From: an uncultured Sphingomonadaceae bacterium | GTDB lineage: Bacteria > Pseudomonadota > Alphaproteobacteria > Sphingomonadales > Sphingomonadaceae | Assembly (NCBI GenBank): GCA_902806235.1 | Contig: CADCVW010000101.1 | Span: 1 to 39,714 of the forward strand | Length of the DNA: 39,714 nt | Reading direction: 5' to 3' | Shown here: piece after piece, positions 15,191-23,007 of the stretch | How the letters are laid out: each line of letters opens with the position of its first letter | How positions within the stretch are numbered: position 1 is the stretch's first letter | Program-made: the position numbers and the translations under genes | The notes under the pieces: model-generated | Seen by the model: only the letters and a program-made list of their open reading frames with translations | What the model was told of the DNA's origin: nothing | Database searches by the model: none

Positions 15191-15598
15191 TCAGCCCGCC
15201 GGCATCGGCGGCAGCACCAGCCGCCGCCCTTCGGCCATGACGCGGTACAGCCGCAGAATGCGTCGGTCGAGCGCGCGGTCACCGCGCGCCTCGGCCGTCT
15301 CGTGCAGCCGGATCAGCGCGCGCCGCAGCTCGGCGTTGCGGGCGTCGGGCGACCCTTGGTCGTTCGTCAGCGCGGAGGCGTCGTAGTCCGCCGCGTCCTC
15401 CGCCAGCACCTGCTCGATCGCCGCGTTCTCGGCCAGCACCGCCGCCGCGCCCTGCTCCGCCTCCTGCGCGCCGAGCAGGTTGAGGAGTGCGATCACCGAC
15501 ACGTTCGCGGCGAGATGGTCGCCCGCGGCCTCGGGCGGGGCGGGCGTCGCGAGGCAGGCGAAATTGCCGCGTAGGATCTCCGGCAGGGTCGGGGTCAT
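15191..15598 (-). CDS. small helical protein paired with the kinase (candidate LvaB-like partner)
   Basis: A 135-residue soluble protein, Ala- and Glu-rich and predicted largely helical: GDHLAANVSVIALLNLLGAQ (about residues 26-45), then a long LAENAAIEQVLAED helix, and a C-terminal ALIRLHETAEARGDRALDRRILRLYRVM. I recognise no catalytic motif. It starts inside the stop of the kinase gene (ATGA), the same arrangement as lvaA-lvaB in the Pseudomonas putida levulinate operon, where the small LvaB is needed for kinase activity. Similarity to LvaB is by size, position and helical character only, not by alignment, so the assignment is an inference. Confidence 0.72.
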   Translation of the reverse strand: MTPTLPEILRGNFACLATPAPPEAAGDHLAANVSVIALLNLLGAQEAEQGAAAVLAENAAIEQVLAEDAADYDASALTNDQGSPDARNAELRRALIRLHETAEARGDRALDRRILRLYRVMAEGRRLVLPPMPAG

Positions 15599-16602
15599 GC
15601 CGCGGCAAACCCTTCCAGCAACTCGGCGAGGATCTCGTCGTGGCGGCGCGCGACGTACCAGCCGGAGATGCCGAGCACGGGATCGACGCAGCCGCCTGCG
15701 CGATATTCCCTGGCCGCCGTGGTCCAGATCGCGCGGCCCTTAACGGCGCTGAACAGCGTCCACCAGGCGAGCGCGGCAGGATCAGCGCGGAGCCCGCTTG
15801 CCCCTTCCCAAAGCGCCACCGCCTCCGCGCGTGGCACCATGCCGCAGGCGCGGCCGGGCTCGCCGTGATCCCACAGCGGGTCGAGCGCCCAGCCGAGGTC
15901 CTCCAGCGGGTCGCCGAGGTGCGCCATCTCCCAGTCGAGGACCGCGAGCAGGCGGCCGCCGCCGTCGTGGAGGACGTTGCCCGAGCGGTAGTCGCCGTGG
16001 ACGATCGCGACCCGCGCCGGCGGCGGGGGCGGGCGGCTCGCGAGGCGCCGGATCGCGGCGCGGACGATCGGCTGCGGGTGATCCTCGTCCCGGTCGATCA
16101 CTGCCGCCCACTCGTCCAGCGCGACGCGCCAGCAGTCCCCGGGCGCCGGGGCGCGCGAGGCCCGGCCGAGCGGCGTGCCCTCCGCGTCGAGCGCGGCGAG
16201 CGTGCCCAGCGCTGTGAAGAAGGCATCGCCGATCGCCGCCGCGTGCGCGCCGAAGGGTTCGGCGGCAAAGGGCGAGGCGGCCTGCCCGCCGTCGATCCGC
16301 TCCATGATGAAGAAGGGCCGCTCGAGTTCCGCGCCGTCGGGTTCGAGCGCGACCGCCTCCGGCACGGGCAGGCGGCTGTGGGCGGTGCGGTAGGCGAGGA
16401 ACTCCACCTGCCGGTCGGTATCGAGGAGGCTGCCGGTCGGGTCGCGGCGCAGGATGAGCGGGCGCGTCCGCCCGCCGGCTTCCGCGTCGAAGCGGTAGGT
16501 CTCCCGGCTCGCCCCGCCGGGGATGCGGTGCAGGTCGCGCACAGCGACCGGCTCGCCCCACGTCCGGGAAAGGTAGGCGGCGAGCTGGTCGGCAAGCGTC
16601 AC
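15595..16602 (-). CDS. APH-fold phosphotransferase, acyl-CoA dehydrogenase-associated (ACAD10/11 kinase or LvaA type)
   Basis: A 335-residue kinase of the aminoglycoside phosphotransferase/choline kinase fold. Visible are the N-terminal IPGGASRETYRF loop (about 27-38), LILRRDP with the likely ATP-binding Lys position occupied by Arg, the catalytic loop HGDYRSGN (His202, Asp204, Asn209) and the metal-binding DWEMAHLGDP (Asp223). This subfamily clusters with acyl-CoA dehydrogenases; characterised relatives phosphorylate 4-hydroxyacyl-CoA (LvaA, ACAD10/11 N-terminal domains) rather than antibiotics. It overlaps the upstream gene and the downstream small gene by ATGA. The operon context supports a catabolic kinase. 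The substrate is unproven, and aminoglycoside resistance is unlikely. Confidence 0.85.
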   Translation of the reverse strand: MTLADQLAAYLSRTWGEPVAVRDLHRIPGGASRETYRFDAEAGGRTRPLILRRDPTGSLLDTDRQVEFLAYRTAHSRLPVPEAVALEPDGAELERPFFIMERIDGGQAASPFAAEPFGAHAAAIGDAFFTALGTLAALDAEGTPLGRASRAPAPGDCWRVALDEWAAVIDRDEDHPQPIVRAAIRRLASRPPPPPARVAIVHGDYRSGNVLHDGGGRLLAVLDWEMAHLGDPLEDLGWALDPLWDHGEPGRACGMVPRAEAVALWEGASGLRADPAALAWWTLFSAVKGRAIWTTAAREYRAGGCVDPVLGISGWYVARRHDEILAELLEGFAAA

Positions 16603-17705
16603 GCGAGGTCCGTGAGGCCGGCGAAGCCTGACGGCGCGTGCGGGCCGATCGCGAGCTGCTCGAGCACGCCGCGGCCGACCCGTTCACTGCGGTCCGGATC
16701 GCGCCAAATGACGCGGGACAGCGCCTGGACATGAAAGTGGTGGGGCTGAGCGCGGTCAAGCTCGGCCGTGGCGAAGTCCTCGCGCTCGACCGCGAGCTCG
16801 CCGCGGTTGACACCGTGGCCCCAGGTCGGGTGGCCGTAGCCGAGGCCGAGCATGAAGAAGTCGGCCGTGGGCTCGAAAGCAACCGCCGAGGCGCCGCGCT
16901 CGTCCGCTAGCGTCAGTTCCGCCGCCGCGGCGTGGCGCGTGTCGGGGCGCAGGGAAAGGCGCGCCCTTGCCGCGTCGAATGCGCGCTCTTCTTCCGGCCC
17001 CGCGCCGACCGGCGCCCAGACCGCGCGGCGGTTCCACGGGCGGCCGTGCTCGTCGTCGTTGGAATGGAAGAACAGGTCGCGGTCGGGAAAAATGCAGGGC
17101 GCCCATAGCCAGTGGAACTGGGGCGGGGCGTCGGGGGCGGGAAGTTGCGGGTCGCGCGCGCCGACGGGGCGGACGCCCCAGCTGCGGTCGCGGGTGCCGA
17201 CGAAGCCCGCCACGTCCGTCCGCGCGCCGTCCACCTCCAGCCAGCCCTCGTAGGCCCCGTTCTGGGTCAGCCGCGTGTAGTCGAGCAAGGTGCGCGGGCC
17301 GATCCGGCGGGTGAAGCGCGGCTCCTCGATCGGGAAGGAGCGGCCAGTGAAGCGAAGGTCGGCGGCGACGCCCTGTTCGGGCGCGGACACGGTGACGCGC
17401 AGCCGGCGCAGCGGCTCTTCCACCGCGAGCCGGATCGGGCCGACCTCCAGCGCCATGCGCTCCATGCCGAGCCAGCGGCTCGCGTGGAGATTGACTTGGC
17501 GGCCCCCGGCCAGCCAGCAGAAGTGCGCGTCGGCGATGTTGAGCGCGGGATAGACGCCGAAGGCGAGCGCGAATATCCGGTCGTCGGCCGGGTCCGCCGG
17601 ATAGCCGTTGAAGAAGTAGCGGTCGTAGAAGTTGCGGTCGGTGCCGGCGTAGGCGATCGGCTCGGCCGTCTGGTGGATCGGATAGTCGTCGCCGCGGGTC
17701 AGCAC
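16599..17705 (-). CDS. conserved protein of unknown function (DUF7064/DUF7065-like, possible lipocalin-type fold)
   Basis: A 368-residue protein with no signal peptide, beta-rich and full of aromatic residues. Notable stretches are NFYDRYFFNGYPAD near the start, HASRWLGMERMALEVGPIRLAVEEPLRRL (partly quoted, about 75-100), TRDRSWGVRPVGARDP, FHWLWAPCIFPDRDLFFHSNDDEHG and a late GLGYGHPTWGHG. The paired beta-domain layout recalls the CrtC/AttH-like carotenoid hydratase superfamily, where such proteins act on hydrophobic ligands, but I cannot identify catalytic residues. Similar proteins often accompany ACAD, P450 and phosphotransferase genes in actinobacteria and sphingomonads. It begins with GTG 6 nt after the P450 stop and overlaps the kinase gene by ATGA. 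Confidence 0.72.
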   Translation of the reverse strand: MLTRGDDYPIHQTAEPIAYAGTDRNFYDRYFFNGYPADPADDRIFALAFGVYPALNIADAHFCWLAGGRQVNLHASRWLGMERMALEVGPIRLAVEEPLRRLRVTVSAPEQGVAADLRFTGRSFPIEEPRFTRRIGPRTLLDYTRLTQNGAYEGWLEVDGARTDVAGFVGTRDRSWGVRPVGARDPQLPAPDAPPQFHWLWAPCIFPDRDLFFHSNDDEHGRPWNRRAVWAPVGAGPEEERAFDAARARLSLRPDTRHAAAAELTLADERGASAVAFEPTADFFMLGLGYGHPTWGHGVNRGELAVEREDFATAELDRAQPHHFHVQALSRVIWRDPDRSERVGRGVLEQLAIGPHAPSGFAGLTDLA

Positions 17706-17711
17706 CGTGTG

Positions 17712-19055
17712 TCAGGCCGCCCGCCGCTCGGGCGCGAAGCGCACGTCGAGCCGCCGAATCGCGTGGACGAAATTGTTGGGCGCGATGTCGATGCCGCCCG
17801 TCCAGGACATGCCGGGGAAGCGCGCCAAGATCTGCCGGTAGCTTTCCTCCAGCTGCAGCTGCGCGGCGAGCCGGCCGATGCAGATATGCGGGCCGTGGCC
17901 GAAGGCGATGTGCTTCTCGGCGTTGGGCCGGGCGACGTCGAAGCGGTCGGGGTCGGGAAACACCGCCGCGTCGCGGTTGGCCGCGCCGTAGTACATGACC
18001 ACCTTCTCGCCCTCGGCGATGCGCTGGCCGCCGAGCTCGGCATCAGCGGTGGCGGTGCGGCGCATGTAGATCACCGGGCTTACCAGGCGCGTTACTTCGT
18101 GCACCATGTTGGGCAGGAGTGACGGGTCGGCGAGCAGGCGCTCGCGCTCCGCCGGGTTCTCCGTCAGCAGCTTCATCGCGCCCGACAGCGAGTTGCGGGT
18201 GGTGTCGTTGCCGGCGAAGACGATGAGGAGCCACGAGCCGTCGAGATACTCGTCCGGCAGCAGCTCGCCGTCGACCCGCGCGTGGGCGATGGCGCTGAGC
18301 AGGTCCGCCCGCGGCTCGGCGCGCCGCTTGAGCAGCATCTCGCGGCCGTAGGCGAACATCTCCTCCACGTTCTGGTTAAACAGGCCGATGAACGCCATCA
18401 GCTCGGGCGTCAGCGCGTCGAGCGGGGTGTCGACCTGTTCGTTGGCCACCTGCTGCGCCATCTCGAGGAAGTGGATCCAGCGCACGAAGCGCTCGCGGTC
18501 CTCCTCCGGCACGCCCAGCATCTCGCAAAGCGTGAACACAGGCAGGTGGGAGGCGAAGCCGGACACGAAGTCGGCTTCGCCCTGCACGGCCATCGCGTCG
18601 AGCCGCCGCGCGACCTCCGCGGCGACGCGGGCGCGCAGCTCGCGCATGTAGCCGGCGGTGAAATATGGCATGTGCTCGCGGCGGAGCTGGCGGTGCGTGC
18701 CGCCGTCGAGGTTGATGAGCGCGTTCATCGACGCGCTGTGGAGGTGCTCGTGGCGGCGGCCGGGCGGGGCGAGGGCCATCAGAATGCCGCCGCGCTCGGA
18801 CGAGTAGAGGACGGGGTCGCCGTTCACCGTCCGCACGTCTGCGTAGCGGGTGACCGCCCAAAAGCCGGGGCCGCCGCGCGGCTCAGGGTGCCACATGACG
18901 GGAGCCTCGCTCCTCATCCGGGCGAAGTCGGCCCAGGGCTGGCCGGCGGTGAAGCGGTGGAGGTCGACGAGGTCCACGCCCGGGAGCGTGGGGTAGGCGG
19001 GGGCGTGGGTCGGCCCCGGCCGCCCCGCCTCCACGCCGTCGCTGACCAGCCTCAT
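17712..19055 (-). CDS. cytochrome P450, CYP124/125/142-like
   Basis: A 447-residue class I bacterial P450 that needs separate ferredoxin and reductase proteins, which are not encoded nearby. It shows I-helix AGNDTTRN (281-288), the ExxR-type helix in NMVHEVTRLVSP and the heme loop FGHGPHICIGRLAA with proximal Cys392. The combination of AGNDTT(R)N with a GPHxCxG loop is typical of mycobacterial CYP124, CYP125 and CYP142, which oxidise terminal methyl groups of methyl-branched lipids and the sterol side chain. Its ATG overlaps the stop of the ACAD gene (ATGA). It most likely hydroxylates the acid or acyl-CoA handled by the operon; the substrate is not known. Confidence 0.92.
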   Translation of the reverse strand: MRLVSDGVEAGRPGPTHAPAYPTLPGVDLVDLHRFTAGQPWADFARMRSEAPVMWHPEPRGGPGFWAVTRYADVRTVNGDPVLYSSERGGILMALAPPGRRHEHLHSASMNALINLDGGTHRQLRREHMPYFTAGYMRELRARVAAEVARRLDAMAVQGEADFVSGFASHLPVFTLCEMLGVPEEDRERFVRWIHFLEMAQQVANEQVDTPLDALTPELMAFIGLFNQNVEEMFAYGREMLLKRRAEPRADLLSAIAHARVDGELLPDEYLDGSWLLIVFAGNDTTRNSLSGAMKLLTENPAERERLLADPSLLPNMVHEVTRLVSPVIYMRRTATADAELGGQRIAEGEKVVMYYGAANRDAAVFPDPDRFDVARPNAEKHIAFGHGPHICIGRLAAQLQLEESYRQILARFPGMSWTGGIDIAPNNFVHAIRRLDVRFAPERRAA

Positions 19056-20257
19056 CGGCCCGCCGGCAGGTCCTTGAACGCCGCCTCCTTGTCCACCCGT
19101 ATCTCGCCGGGCAGCCCCAGCACGCGTTCGGCGATGATGTTCTTGAGGATCTCGTCGGTCCCGCCGGCGATGCGCAGGCCCGGCGCGTTCATCAGCGCGG
19201 CGTGGAACGCGCCCTTGAGCGGGGCGAGCGCGGGGTCGTCGACGATGCCGAACTGGTCCTCGGCCTCCACCGCGGCGTTGCCGAGGTCGAGCAGCTGGTT
19301 GGCCGCGATGATCTTGCCGATGGAGGACTCGGGGCCCGGCGTCTGTCCCTTGGAGAGCGCCGTGATGGTCCGCATCCGCGTGTTACGCAGGCCTTCCGCC
19401 TGGACGTGCCAGTCGGCGAGCCGCTGGCGGAAGGCGGGATCGCGGATCAGCGGGCCGTCCGCGCCCTCCAGCTCGCGGGCGAAGCGCAGGATGTCACCCG
19501 GCCCGACCCCGCCGCCTCCGCCGACCGCGAGTCGCTCGTTCATCAGCGTCACCAAAGCCACGCGCCACCCGTCGTTGACCGGACCGAGCCGCTGCGCGTC
19601 GGGGACGCAAGCGTCGGTGAACCACACTTCGTTGAAGTTGGAGCCGCCCGACATCTGGTGGATGGGGCGGATCTCGATGCCCGGCGACCGGAGGTCGATC
19701 CAGAACATCGTCAGCCCCTTGTGCTTGGGCGCGTCCGGGTCGGTGCGGACGAGGACGATGCCGTAGTCGCTATAGTGCGCGCCGCTGGTCCACACCTTCT
19801 GGCCGTTGATCACCCAGTCGACGCCGTCGCGGACGGCCTTGGTGCGGATGGCGGCGACGTCCGAGCCGCCGGCGGGCTCGGAGAAGAGCTGCGACCAGAT
19901 CTCCTCGCCGCGGACGGCAGGGCCGACGAAGCGCCGCTTGGTCTCCTCGTCGGCGAAGGCCATCACGGTGGGTACGCACATCCCCAGTCCGATGGTGAAA
20001 TAGCCGCTCTGCACCGGGTGCTTGGCTTCCTCCTGGCTGAAGATCACGCTCTCGATCGGCGTGCCCCCGCCGCCGCCCCAGTCGCGCGACCAGGTGATGC
20101 AGGCGTAGCCGGCGGCCGCCTTGCGCGCCTGCCAGGCGCGGGCCTTCGTCATCTCGTCGGGGAAGCTCTGCGCCTGATGCTCCGCCACATTGGCGTCGAG
20201 CCAAGCGCGGACCTTCGCCCGGTACTCGGCCTCGTGCGGGCTGTCGTCGAAGTCCAT
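19052..20257 (-). CDS. acyl-CoA dehydrogenase (FadE26/29-like subunit)
   Basis: A 401-residue flavoprotein of the acyl-CoA dehydrogenase fold, which introduces an alpha,beta double bond into acyl-CoA and passes electrons to ETF. It has the FAD-side motif QLFSEPAGGSDVAAI (about 139-153), WVINGQKVWTSGA, SNFNEVWFTDACVPD and the C-terminal GGTDEILKNIIAERVLGLP. In TLMNERLAVGG a Glu lies where related heteromeric steroid enzymes keep the catalytic base, which I infer from context. It sits next to a second, divergent ACAD gene, as in alpha2beta2 enzymes such as ChsE1-ChsE2. AGGAG precedes ATG 20257, 13 nt after the stop of the upstream gene. Confidence 0.92.
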   Translation of the reverse strand: MDFDDSPHEAEYRAKVRAWLDANVAEHQAQSFPDEMTKARAWQARKAAAGYACITWSRDWGGGGGTPIESVIFSQEEAKHPVQSGYFTIGLGMCVPTVMAFADEETKRRFVGPAVRGEEIWSQLFSEPAGGSDVAAIRTKAVRDGVDWVINGQKVWTSGAHYSDYGIVLVRTDPDAPKHKGLTMFWIDLRSPGIEIRPIHQMSGGSNFNEVWFTDACVPDAQRLGPVNDGWRVALVTLMNERLAVGGGGGVGPGDILRFARELEGADGPLIRDPAFRQRLADWHVQAEGLRNTRMRTITALSKGQTPGPESSIGKIIAANQLLDLGNAAVEAEDQFGIVDDPALAPLKGAFHAALMNAPGLRIAGGTDEILKNIIAERVLGLPGEIRVDKEAAFKDLPAGR

Positions 20258-20270
20258 GAGCGAAGCTCCT

Positions 20271-21368
20271 CTAAGCGGCGTTGCGCGTTTCGAGCTGGCT
20301 GACCAGCCGTTCGCGCCAATGGGCGGGGGCGCCGGCGACCAGCGACAGCTGGCGCGAGCGGCGGAAGAAGAGGTGCGGGTCGGCCTCCCATGTGAAGCCG
20401 ACGCCGCCGTGGACCTGGATGTTCTCCTTGGCCGCGAACCAGTAAGCGTCGCTCGCCGCGACGCGCGCGGTGGCGGCGGCGAGCGGCAGCTCGGCCGCGC
20501 CCGCGTTCAACGCCCAAGCGCCGTAGTAGGCGTTAGAGCGCGCGACTTCGTTCTTGACGTACATGTCCGCGAGCTTGTGCTTGATCGCCTGGTAGCCGCC
20601 GATCGGCCGGCCGAAGGCGTAGCGGTCGAGCGCGAAGCCGCGCGCCATCTCCAGGCAGCGGTCGGCACCGCCAAGCTGCTCGAAGGCGAGAAGCACGGCG
20701 GCGCGATCGAACACGGCTTGCGCGGCGGAGAGGCCGTCCTCGTTGCCGAGCCGCTCGGCGGGAGCCGCGTCAAATCGGAGGTGGGCGGCGCTGCGGGTGG
20801 GGTCCAGCGTCTGCAGCACCTCGGCGGCGACGCCCTTGCCGCGCTCGACGAGGTACAGGCCGTCGCGGGCGAGCACCACGAGCAGGTCGGCGACGTCGCC
20901 GTCCGTCACCGGCAGCTTCTCGCCGGACAGCCGCCCACCCGACACCGTCGCGCGCAAGGAGCGCGCGGTGAGCGGACCCGGCCCTTCGGCGGTGGCGAAG
21001 GCGCCGACGACCTCGCCGGCGACGATCCGCGGCAGCCAGCGCGCCTTCTGCGCCTCGCTGCCGAAGAGCAGCAACGCTTCCGCGACGAAGTAGACGGTGG
21101 AGGCGAAGGGGATGGGGGCGCAGGCGCGGCCCAGCTCCTCGGCGAGCGCGCACAGTTCGACGTGGCCGAGGCCGAGCCCGCCGTAAGCCTCGGGGATCGC
21201 CGCGCCGAGCCAGCCCTGCTCGGCCACCCCGCGCCACAAGCCTTCGTGAAAGGATTTGGCCGGGTCATCGAGGACGCTCCGCACCGCGGCGCTGTCACAG
21301 CGGGCGAGGAGGAAGCGGCGGCCCTCCTCCTTCAGCGCTTTCTGTTCGTCCGTGTAGTCGAAGTTCAC
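20271..21368 (-). CDS. acyl-CoA dehydrogenase (FadE27/28-like subunit)
   Basis: A 365-residue second ACAD, clearly different from its neighbour. Visible features are the N-terminal helix NFDYTDEQKALKEEGRRFL, AIPEAYGGLGLGHVELCALAEELG, the FAD-contact stretch DRYAFGRPIGGYQAIKHKLADM (partly quoted, about 245-265) and the late motif HGGVGFTWEADPHLFFRR. The central region is short and lacks the usual SEPxxGSD flavin motif (only FATAEGPGPLT is present), which fits a partner subunit in a heteromeric ACAD. I chose GTG 21368 because it overlaps the TGA of the ligase gene (GTGA); a TTG at 21380 is also in frame. It probably forms a complex with the product of 19052-20257. Confidence 0.9.
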   Translation of the reverse strand: MNFDYTDEQKALKEEGRRFLLARCDSAAVRSVLDDPAKSFHEGLWRGVAEQGWLGAAIPEAYGGLGLGHVELCALAEELGRACAPIPFASTVYFVAEALLLFGSEAQKARWLPRIVAGEVVGAFATAEGPGPLTARSLRATVSGGRLSGEKLPVTDGDVADLLVVLARDGLYLVERGKGVAAEVLQTLDPTRSAAHLRFDAAPAERLGNEDGLSAAQAVFDRAAVLLAFEQLGGADRCLEMARGFALDRYAFGRPIGGYQAIKHKLADMYVKNEVARSNAYYGAWALNAGAAELPLAAATARVAASDAYWFAAKENIQVHGGVGFTWEADPHLFFRRSRQLSLVAGAPAHWRERLVSQLETRNAA

Positions 21369-22921
21369 GCCCGTCCCCAATATTCGTCGCGCAGCAGCCG
21401 CTTGTAGAGCTTGCCGGTGTCGTGGCGCGGCAGCTCCGCGCGGAAGTCGATGCGGCGCGGCGCCTTGACGTGGCTGAGGTTGGCCCGCGCGAAAGCGGTC
21501 AGTTCGGCCGCCAACTCCGCGCCCGCCCGGCCGGGGTCGCGCGGCTGGACCACGGCGACCACCTCCTCACCCATCTCCTCGTGCGGCGCGCCGATCACCG
21601 CCACGTCCGCCACCTCCGGGTGGGTGACGAGCAGGTTCTCGATCTCGGCCGGGTAGATGTTTACGCCGCCGGAGATGATCATGAAGCTCTTGCGGTCGGT
21701 GAGGGTGAGGTAGCCTTCCGCGTCCAGCCGGCCCACGTCGCCCAGCGTCGTCCAGCCGAGGCGGTTCGCCGCCTCCGCGGTCTTGGCCGGGTCGTTGTGG
21801 TATTCGTAGGCCGCGCCGCCGGCAAAATATACGACGCCTTCCGCGCCCACGGGCAGCTCCTCGCCGTCCTCGCCGCAGATCTTGGTTTGGCTGATCAGGT
21901 TGCGCCCGACGGAGCCGGGGCGGACGAGCCATTCGGCGGCGGAGATCGCGTGGAGGCCCTGACCCTCCGTTCCCGCGTAATATTCGTGGACGATCGGGCC
22001 CCACCAGTCGATCATCGCCTGCTTGACGGGCACGGGGCAGGGCGCGGCGGCGTGCCACACCGCGCGGAGCGACGACAGGTCGTGGCGGCGCCGCGCCTCC
22101 GCCGGCAGCTTGAGCATCCGGACGAAATGGGTGGGGACCCATTGCGCGTGGGTGACGCGGTACCTTTCGATATATTCGAGCGCGCGTTCGGGGTCGAAGC
22201 GCTCCATCACCACCACCGTGCCGCCGAGCTGCTGCACGGCCATCGACCAGCGGAGCGGGGCCGCGTGGTAGAGCGGGGCGGGCGACAGGTACACCATGTC
22301 GGGCGAGAAGCCGTAGAGCGCCTGACCCAGCGGCACGAGCGCGGACAGGTTGGTGCCGAACGGTTCCTCCGGCAGCGGGTGGCGGACGCCCTTGGGCCGG
22401 CCGGTGGTGCCCGACGAATAGAGCATGATCCCGCCCGGCGAGGGGTCGGCGATCGGCGCGGACGGCATCGCGTCGCGTGCCGCCTCGTAGGGCTCGTATC
22501 CTTCCACCGCGCCGTCGCAGGCGAAGCGCGCGACGTCCGGGAGCAATCCGGCCAGCGTCCTCGCGCACTCGGCGACGCCCCTGTCGACGATCAACAGGCG
22601 GCAGTTCCCATCGCGGACGATGTACTCGGCCTCCGCCGGATGCAGCTTGGACGACAGGCAGGTGCAGTAGAGCCCGGCGCGCTCGGCCGCCCACACCACC
22701 TCCAGGTAGCGGGGCGAGTTGTCCATCATCACCGCGATGCCGTCGCCGCGGGCCAAGCCGAGGTGCCGGAATAGCTGCGCCCCCCGGTTCGCGCGCCTGT
22801 CGAGCTGGGCGTAGGTCACGATCTCGCCGCTGCCGGCCATTACGTAGGCGGGCTTGTCCGGCGCGGTCCGGGCGTGGTGGACGGGGTGCGTGTCGCGCGC
22901 CCCCGCGGTCGGGTCGGCCAT
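21365..22921 (-). CDS. acyl-CoA synthetase (AMP-forming), first gene of the operon
   Basis: A 518-residue ANL-superfamily ligase that activates a carboxylic acid with ATP and CoA. It contains the P-loop-like motif YSSGTTGRPKGV (about 168-179), the adenylate motif YYAGTEG, LGDVGRLDAEGYLTLTDR with the ribose-binding Asp, the hinge region RKSFMIISGGVNIYPAEIE and the catalytic Lys in DTGKLYKR near the C-terminus. The style is that of fatty-acid or steroid FadD3/FadD17/FadD19 enzymes. GGGAGA lies upstream of ATG 22921. It starts the eight-gene operon and overlaps the next gene by GTGA. Its role is to feed the ACAD pair; the chain length is unknown. Confidence 0.93.
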   Translation of the reverse strand: MADPTAGARDTHPVHHARTAPDKPAYVMAGSGEIVTYAQLDRRANRGAQLFRHLGLARGDGIAVMMDNSPRYLEVVWAAERAGLYCTCLSSKLHPAEAEYIVRDGNCRLLIVDRGVAECARTLAGLLPDVARFACDGAVEGYEPYEAARDAMPSAPIADPSPGGIMLYSSGTTGRPKGVRHPLPEEPFGTNLSALVPLGQALYGFSPDMVYLSPAPLYHAAPLRWSMAVQQLGGTVVVMERFDPERALEYIERYRVTHAQWVPTHFVRMLKLPAEARRRHDLSSLRAVWHAAAPCPVPVKQAMIDWWGPIVHEYYAGTEGQGLHAISAAEWLVRPGSVGRNLISQTKICGEDGEELPVGAEGVVYFAGGAAYEYHNDPAKTAEAANRLGWTTLGDVGRLDAEGYLTLTDRKSFMIISGGVNIYPAEIENLLVTHPEVADVAVIGAPHEEMGEEVVAVVQPRDPGRAGAELAAELTAFARANLSHVKAPRRIDFRAELPRHDTGKLYKRLLRDEYWGRA

Positions 22922-23007
22922 CCTGTCTCCCGCCGGGCCGTTTGCCAGCCTCGTCTTCGCCGCCTAACCTTCGGGAAGCGGGAAGAAGTGTCAAGCGGGG
23001 GCGCGCT
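22922..23007. promoter_or_regulatory. divergent promoter region between the acyl-CoA operon and the GMC gene
   Basis: These 86 bases separate two divergent starts and must hold the promoter of the ligase operon and of the GMC oxidoreductase unless one is further away. I see no convincing -35/-10 pair or long palindrome. A purine-rich GGGAAGCGGGAAGAAG lies about 25 nt before the GMC start. Confidence 0.45.

Noticed and set aside
15595..16602. Aminoglycoside resistance kinase
   Set aside because: It is embedded in an acyl-CoA operon by overlaps and has no sign of mobility; the fold is shared with catabolic kinases.
18282..19766. Long open frame opposite the P450 and ACAD genes (494 codons)
   Set aside because: It crosses two certain genes on the other strand and its residues are low-complexity Arg/Ala/His-type.
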